From Cellvibrionales bacterium (GTDB taxonomy: Bacteria; Pseudomonadota; Gammaproteobacteria; Pseudomonadales; UBA7434), in assembly GCA_018668095.1 (NCBI GenBank), contig JABIQF010000137.1:1-17531 (forward strand): a stretch of DNA of 17,531 nt, read 5' to 3'. Both the position numbers and the translations under genes were made by a program. Under the pieces are notes generated by a model. The model searched no databases and was not told the DNA's origin. It was given only the letters and a program-made list of their open reading frames with translations. Of this stretch, positions 14,069 through 17,531 are shown piece by piece. Every line of letters begins with the position of its first letter. Position 1 is the first letter of the stretch.

Positions 14069-15259
14069 ATGCCTCTCTCATTTCGAGCCATGCCACGCGG
14101 CTTCTCCAATGTCATCATACTAGCGCTAACCAGCACCTTTGCTTTTTCGACGACAGCAATGCTTATGCTAGTGGGTAGCTTAGTGGGCTTAGCGCTTGCG
14201 CCCTCACCTGACTGGGCCACGCTACCTATTGCTATTATGGTTGTAGGCACCGCATTAGGGGTAGTACCCGTGACTCGTTTAATGTCCAGACTCGGTCGAA
14301 AATATACGCTTTGGATTTTTTGTATCGTCAATATTTTTATTTGTTTACTTGCTAGCTATAGTTTATCAATTAAAAGCTTTGCACTGTTTTGCTTTTGCGC
14401 CGCCATGATTGGCTTTGGTAATGCAGCATTACAACAAATTCGCTTTGCAGCCATGGAAAATGTTGCACCTAAACATGCAGTGACAGCCGCCTCTATTGTT
14501 ATGCTAAGCGGTGTACTCGCCGCCATTATTGGACCTGAGCTTGCTGTGCTGGGTCGAACGCTAACCGAAGTCGAATATCAAGGATCATTCTGGTTAGTTG
14601 CAGGCAATATTTTAATCGCCTGTTTTATTTTAATTTTTTATAAAGATTTAAAAGTAAAAAAATCGACTGGAACAGCTTCATCAAGATCCATTAAATTAAT
14701 CATTCAATCGCCCTCATTTCGACTGGCTGTTGCGAGCGCCGCCATTGGCTATATTGTTATGTCTTTTGTCATGACCGGCACACCTATTAGTATGCATAAT
14801 CATTTTGCGCATAGTCTAAGTGATACTAAATGGGTGATTCAAAGTCATGTTGCAGCGATGTTTTTACCCTCGTTAATAACGCCATGGTTATTTCGATTAT
14901 TTGGCATTCGAGGATTAATGACTATTGGTCTAGCCTGCTATGGTCTAATGATTATTATTGGCCTTATTGATAGCTCAGTGATGGGATTTTGGTTTCAACT
15001 GGTGATACTGGGTATTGGCTGGAATTTCTTATTTATATCGGGCACTACTCTATTGCCTCGTACCTATTTAAAAGGCGAACAATTTAAAGCACAAGCCTTT
15101 AACGACAGTATAGTTTTTTCTACACAAGCTATTGCTTCGCTCTCGGCAGGTTGGGCGATTAGCTCAACCAGTTGGCAAGTAATGCTATTGGTTTGTTTAA
15201 TACCGATTGGCTTTATGTTGATAACACTCTTACGCTCCAATCCTATTCCTAATGCTTAA
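14069..15259 (+). CDS. Major facilitator superfamily transporter
   Basis: This is a 396-residue polytopic membrane protein with about twelve hydrophobic segments in two bundles of six. A longer, charged cytoplasmic linker lies near residues 192-205 (KDLKVKKSTGTASSRS). The segment VTRLMSRLGRKYTLW (about 68-82), between helices 2 and 3, fits the MFS signature loop (G-x3-D-R-x-G-R-[KR]) in relaxed form. The substrate cannot be deduced; overall shape suggests an efflux or drug-proton antiporter-like member. GGAT lies about 7 nt upstream of the ATG; M8 (14090) is an alternative start. The gene converges on the VF530 gene with only 8 bp between stops. A dyad upstream may be its operator. Confidence 0.88.
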   Translation: MPLSFRAMPRGFSNVIILALTSTFAFSTTAMLMLVGSLVGLALAPSPDWATLPIAIMVVGTALGVVPVTRLMSRLGRKYTLWIFCIVNIFICLLASYSLSIKSFALFCFCAAMIGFGNAALQQIRFAAMENVAPKHAVTAASIVMLSGVLAAIIGPELAVLGRTLTEVEYQGSFWLVAGNILIACFILIFYKDLKVKKSTGTASSRSIKLIIQSPSFRLAVASAAIGYIVMSFVMTGTPISMHNHFAHSLSDTKWVIQSHVAAMFLPSLITPWLFRLFGIRGLMTIGLACYGLMIIIGLIDSSVMGFWFQLVILGIGWNFLFISGTTLLPRTYLKGEQFKAQAFNDSIVFSTQAIASLSAGWAISSTSWQVMLLVCLIPIGFMLITLLRSNPIPNA

Positions 15260-15267
15260 GAGCTTTA

Positions 15268-15555
15268 TTAGTCCGAAAGCTGTGAACGTGCTTTTTTCCA
15301 TGGATCGGTAGAAGCAGCCTCTTTTGGCATTACCGACGTCGACTGCATAGTAATATATAAACGCTCAACTTTTTCTCTCGCCCAAAGTGTTTTACGTAAA
15401 AACTTCAGGGTCGACTTAATAGACGGATCGCTTTTAAAGCAATTAATATTAATACGCTCACCAAGAGACTCCCAGCCGTAATGGTCAACCAATTGCGTCA
15501 GCAATTGTTCCAGCGTAATGCCATGTAAAGGGTTATTCGGTTGTTTATCCGTCAT
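15268..15555 (-). CDS. VF530-family (DUF2132) small protein
   Basis: The N-terminal part is a very typical VF530 domain, a small helical domain named from Vibrio fischeri and proposed to bind DNA. Visible motifs are NNPLHGITLEQLLTQLVDHY, GWESLGERININCFKSDPSI and KSTLKFLRKTLWAREKVE. The protein has 95 residues from the start used here. A GTG start at 15582 would add nine residues (MEYSRYHEP); homologues begin near MTDKQPNNPLHG, so the ATG at 15555 is preferred. After the domain comes a short polar tail of about 30 residues. Its role is unknown. It is monocistronic and convergent with the MFS gene. Confidence 0.9.
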   Translation of the reverse strand: MTDKQPNNPLHGITLEQLLTQLVDHYGWESLGERININCFKSDPSIKSTLKFLRKTLWAREKVERLYITMQSTSVMPKEAASTDPWKKARSQLSD

Positions 15556-15745
15556 TGGCTCATGATACCTGCTATATTCCACCTACTTTTAAACAGTCTA
15601 CCACTTGTTCAGCCATAAGGTTTACGTTTATCCTGTGCGCCTTAGATTTGCCTGAACAGATATAAAAAGACATAGAGAAACACCCAAACATTGAGCCTCC
15701 TAATTTTGTGCCAAACGAGCACACATTACCGTTGAGCCCGCATAC

Positions 15746-17359
15746 ATGATCCGTCTATCCAATATTAAATTGCCACTAAACCACGATGAACACGCGATTA
15801 ATAAAGCGGTATTATCGACTCTCAATATACGTAAAGAACAGCTGCTTAAAGTTGAAGTCTTTAAGCGTGGATATGACGCTCGCAAAAAAACCAACATTTC
15901 CCTTATTTATACATTAGATGTCGAAACTGATACCAATGATGAGCTACTAGAAAAATTCGCAGACAGTCAGTTAATTAAAACAACCCCCGACCTGACTTAT
16001 TATAATGTCGCAGAAGCACCTGCCAGCTTAACCGAGCGTCCTGTTGTTATAGGTTTTGGACCCTGTGGTTTATTAACGGCTTTATTACTCGCACAAATGG
16101 GCTATAAACCGATTGTGCTTGAGCGTGGCAAAGAAGTACGTGAGCGCACCAAAGACACCTTTAACTTTTGGCGTAAAAAAGAACTCAATACAGAATCGAA
16201 TGTGCAATTTGGAGAAGGCGGCGCTGGCACATTTTCTGATGGAAAACTCTGGAGCCAAGTAAAAGACCCTAAACAATATGGCCGAAAAGTATTAAATGAA
16301 TTTGTTGAAGCTGGCGCTCCCGAAGAAATACTGTATGTCAGTAAGCCGCATATCGGCACATTTAAATTAGTCACCATGGTTGAAAAAATGCGCGCCAAGA
16401 TAATCGCGCTGGGTGGTGAAATTCGCTTTAGTAGTCGTGTCGAAGATATTCATATTGAAAATGGTCAAGTCACCGGCTTAAGTTTAGCCGACGGTGAAAA
16501 AATCCATACTCGCCATGTAGCTTTAGCCATAGGCCATAGCGCTCGCGACACCTTTCAAATGTTATACGACAACAATGTGTATATAGAAGCCAAACCTTTT
16601 TCAGTAGGATTTAGAATTGAGCATAAGCAATCGATGATTGATGAAGCTCGCTTTGGGCCTAATGCTGGCAATGAAATATTGGGTGCTGCAGATTATAAGC
16701 TAGTACATCACTGCAAGAATGGGCGATCAGTTTATAGTTTCTGCATGTGTCCAGGTGGCACAGTAGTGGCTGCCAGTTCAGAAGAGAAGCGCGTTGTCAC
16801 CAACGGCATGAGCCAGTATTCGCGCAATGAACGCAATGCTAACAGTGCTGTTGTGGTGGGGATTAACCCATCGGATTATCCAGGTCATCCATTGGCTGGT
16901 ATTGATTTTCAGCGTGAATTAGAAAGTAGAGCTTATGCTATGGGCGGCGAGAACTATGATGCTCCAGCGCAAAAAGTGGGTGATTTTTTAAGGGGTAAAA
17001 GTTCTGAAGAACTAGGCAGTGTTGAACCGTCGTTCAAGCCCGGTATTAAATTGACTGACTTATCGGATGCGCTACCTGACTTTTGTATTGAGGCCTTGCG
17101 TGAAGCGTTGCCGGCGTTTAATAGAAAGATTAAGGGGTTTGCGCTTGATGATGCCTTGCTGACGAGTGTTGAGACGCGGACATCTGCGCCGATTAATATT
17201 AAGCGTGGTGATGATTATCAGAGTGTGAATACGGTTGGCTTGTACCCTGCGGGTGAAGGTGCGGGGTATGCGGGTGGGATTATGTCGGCGGCTATGGATG
17301 GGATTAAGGTGGCGGAGGCTATGGCGTTGAGTATTAATGCTACCGCGGAAAGGTCATAA
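15746..17359 (+). CDS. FAD-dependent dehydrogenase (COG2509-type)
   Basis: This is a large (537-residue) flavoprotein of the uncharacterised NAD(P)/FAD-dependent oxidoreductase group. An N-terminal domain (about 1-90, with KVEVFKRGYDARKKTNISLIY near residues 35-55) precedes the FAD-binding Rossmann fold. The dinucleotide motif GFGPCG is at 103-108, with VIVLERG-like PIVLERG at 122-128. NVQFGEGGAGTFSDGKL (152-168) is the hallmark of this family. The C-terminal TVGLYPAGEGAGYAGG closes the FAD site. Two cysteines in SFCMCPGG might be redox active. No signal peptide is present. The physiological substrate is unknown. The ribosome binding site is weak. The last 120 bases are strikingly G-rich on the sense strand (52 G against 15 C), unlike its own 5' half. 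Confidence 0.9.
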   Translation: MIRLSNIKLPLNHDEHAINKAVLSTLNIRKEQLLKVEVFKRGYDARKKTNISLIYTLDVETDTNDELLEKFADSQLIKTTPDLTYYNVAEAPASLTERPVVIGFGPCGLLTALLLAQMGYKPIVLERGKEVRERTKDTFNFWRKKELNTESNVQFGEGGAGTFSDGKLWSQVKDPKQYGRKVLNEFVEAGAPEEILYVSKPHIGTFKLVTMVEKMRAKIIALGGEIRFSSRVEDIHIENGQVTGLSLADGEKIHTRHVALAIGHSARDTFQMLYDNNVYIEAKPFSVGFRIEHKQSMIDEARFGPNAGNEILGAADYKLVHHCKNGRSVYSFCMCPGGTVVAASSEEKRVVTNGMSQYSRNERNANSAVVVGINPSDYPGHPLAGIDFQRELESRAYAMGGENYDAPAQKVGDFLRGKSSEELGSVEPSFKPGIKLTDLSDALPDFCIEALREALPAFNRKIKGFALDDALLTSVETRTSAPINIKRGDDYQSVNTVGLYPAGEGAGYAGGIMSAAMDGIKVAEAMALSINATAERS

Positions 17360-17404
17360 AGGGTCGCTTGAGATTTTTTAGTTATTTGTAAACTATTGAG
17401 TTCA

Positions 17405-17511
17405 AGGTCGTCGGGAGTGGCCCGACATGCCAGGGTCTGAATCTTTAAGTCCTCTTTACATCCAATATTGGATAATATTTATATTTTTAGTTTGTTTGTT
17501 TAAGTTTTCAA
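17405..17511 (+). repeat. Dispersed hairpin repeat, copy B
   Basis: GTCGGG (17410-17415) and CCCGAC (17421-17426) form a 6-bp stem around AGTGG. The 25-bp core (17409-17433) is 24/25 identical to copy A on the opposite strand. The following A/T-rich body also matches copy A (17441-17449 and 17483-17501). It starts 50 nt after the stop codon of the FAD dehydrogenase gene, in its sense orientation. Confidence 0.8.
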
Positions 17512-17512
17512 T

Positions 17513-17531
17513 CAAGACCGTCGGGGGTGGC
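17513..17531 (+). repeat. Dispersed hairpin repeat, copy C (cut by window end)
   Basis: CAAG, two bases, then CGTCGGGGGTGGC repeats the opening of copy B exactly 110 bp later (17409 to 17519) in the same orientation. Its loop GGTGG agrees with copy A rather than B. The remainder lies outside the window, so a tandem array may continue. Confidence 0.75.

Noticed and set aside
13854..14123. 89-residue plus-strand open frame ahead of the MFS gene
   Set aside because: It starts with TTG, has no ribosome binding site or recognisable motif, and runs 55 bp into the better supported MFS gene.
15261..15281. AGCTTT/AAAGCT hairpin between the MFS and VF530 gene ends
   Set aside because: The right arm lies inside the VF530 coding end, the stem is only 6 bp, and no T-run follows on either strand.
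15583..15745. TATAAA at 15661 as a promoter of the FAD dehydrogenase gene
   Set aside because: No -35-like hexamer is present at 15-19 bp upstream, and the region is A-rich, so the match is weak.
17405..17531. Repeat array as a CRISPR
   Set aside because: The period is 110 bp, the conserved body covers most of it rather than alternating with unique spacers, and no cas gene is present.
1..17531. Replication origin, because skew points outward to both ends
   Set aside because: The bias is confined to the terminal genes; interior skew is flat, and no dnaA, dnaN or DnaA-box cluster is seen.

Overview
This window looks like a piece of a gammaproteobacterial chromosome of moderate-to-low G+C. The run of genes for a PHP phosphoesterase (YciV), YciO, ScpA, ScpB and RluB, diverging from yciB and yciI, is an order I associate with Pseudomonas-like and marine gammaproteobacteria. 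YgiM-type, VF530-type and YdeP-type proteins fit the same group. ScpA/ScpB are present, the condensin partners used by gammaproteobacteria that lack MukBEF. I cannot name a genus. Both window ends lie inside copies of the same dispersed repeat, so the window may be a whole assembly contig broken at repeats (inference).

Layout. Positions 1-207 hold an inverted repeat copy, a hexamer tract and a 16-bp tandem duplication. Positions 208-4922 (minus strand) carry yciV-yciO-scpA-scpB-rluB: RNA 5'-end trimming or nucleotide phosphatase, YrdC-like protein, two condensin subunits and a 23S rRNA pseudouridine synthase. yciV and yciO overlap by 4 bp. From a divergent promoter region at about 4923-5189, the plus strand carries yciB, yciI, a YgiM-like SH3/coiled-coil membrane protein, a lipoprotein cyclophilin and an atypical pdxJ, running to 8427. 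Yci-type and YgiM-type genes here concern the cell envelope. Convergent to these, folD - ydeP-like molybdopterin oxidoreductase - phosphoribosyltransferase lie on the minus strand (12212 to 8454).

The right part is more accessory: a small two-helix membrane protein (+), a MOSC-domain protein (-), a four-helix membrane protein (-), an MFS transporter (+), a VF530-family small protein (-) and a large FAD-dependent dehydrogenase (+). No tRNA, rRNA, CRISPR array, insertion sequence or phage gene was recognised. Possible functional links are FolD with a formate-dehydrogenase-like enzyme (one-carbon metabolism) and that molybdoenzyme with the MOSC protein (molybdenum cofactor); both are inference from proximity.

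The least explained signals are non-coding. A hairpin repeat of about 100-110 bp occurs at both ends in opposite orientation, in each case downstream of an outward-reading gene and in the sense direction. The sense strands of those two terminal genes become strongly G-over-C toward the repeats. Several perfect 7-bp inverted dyads lie in upstream regions.
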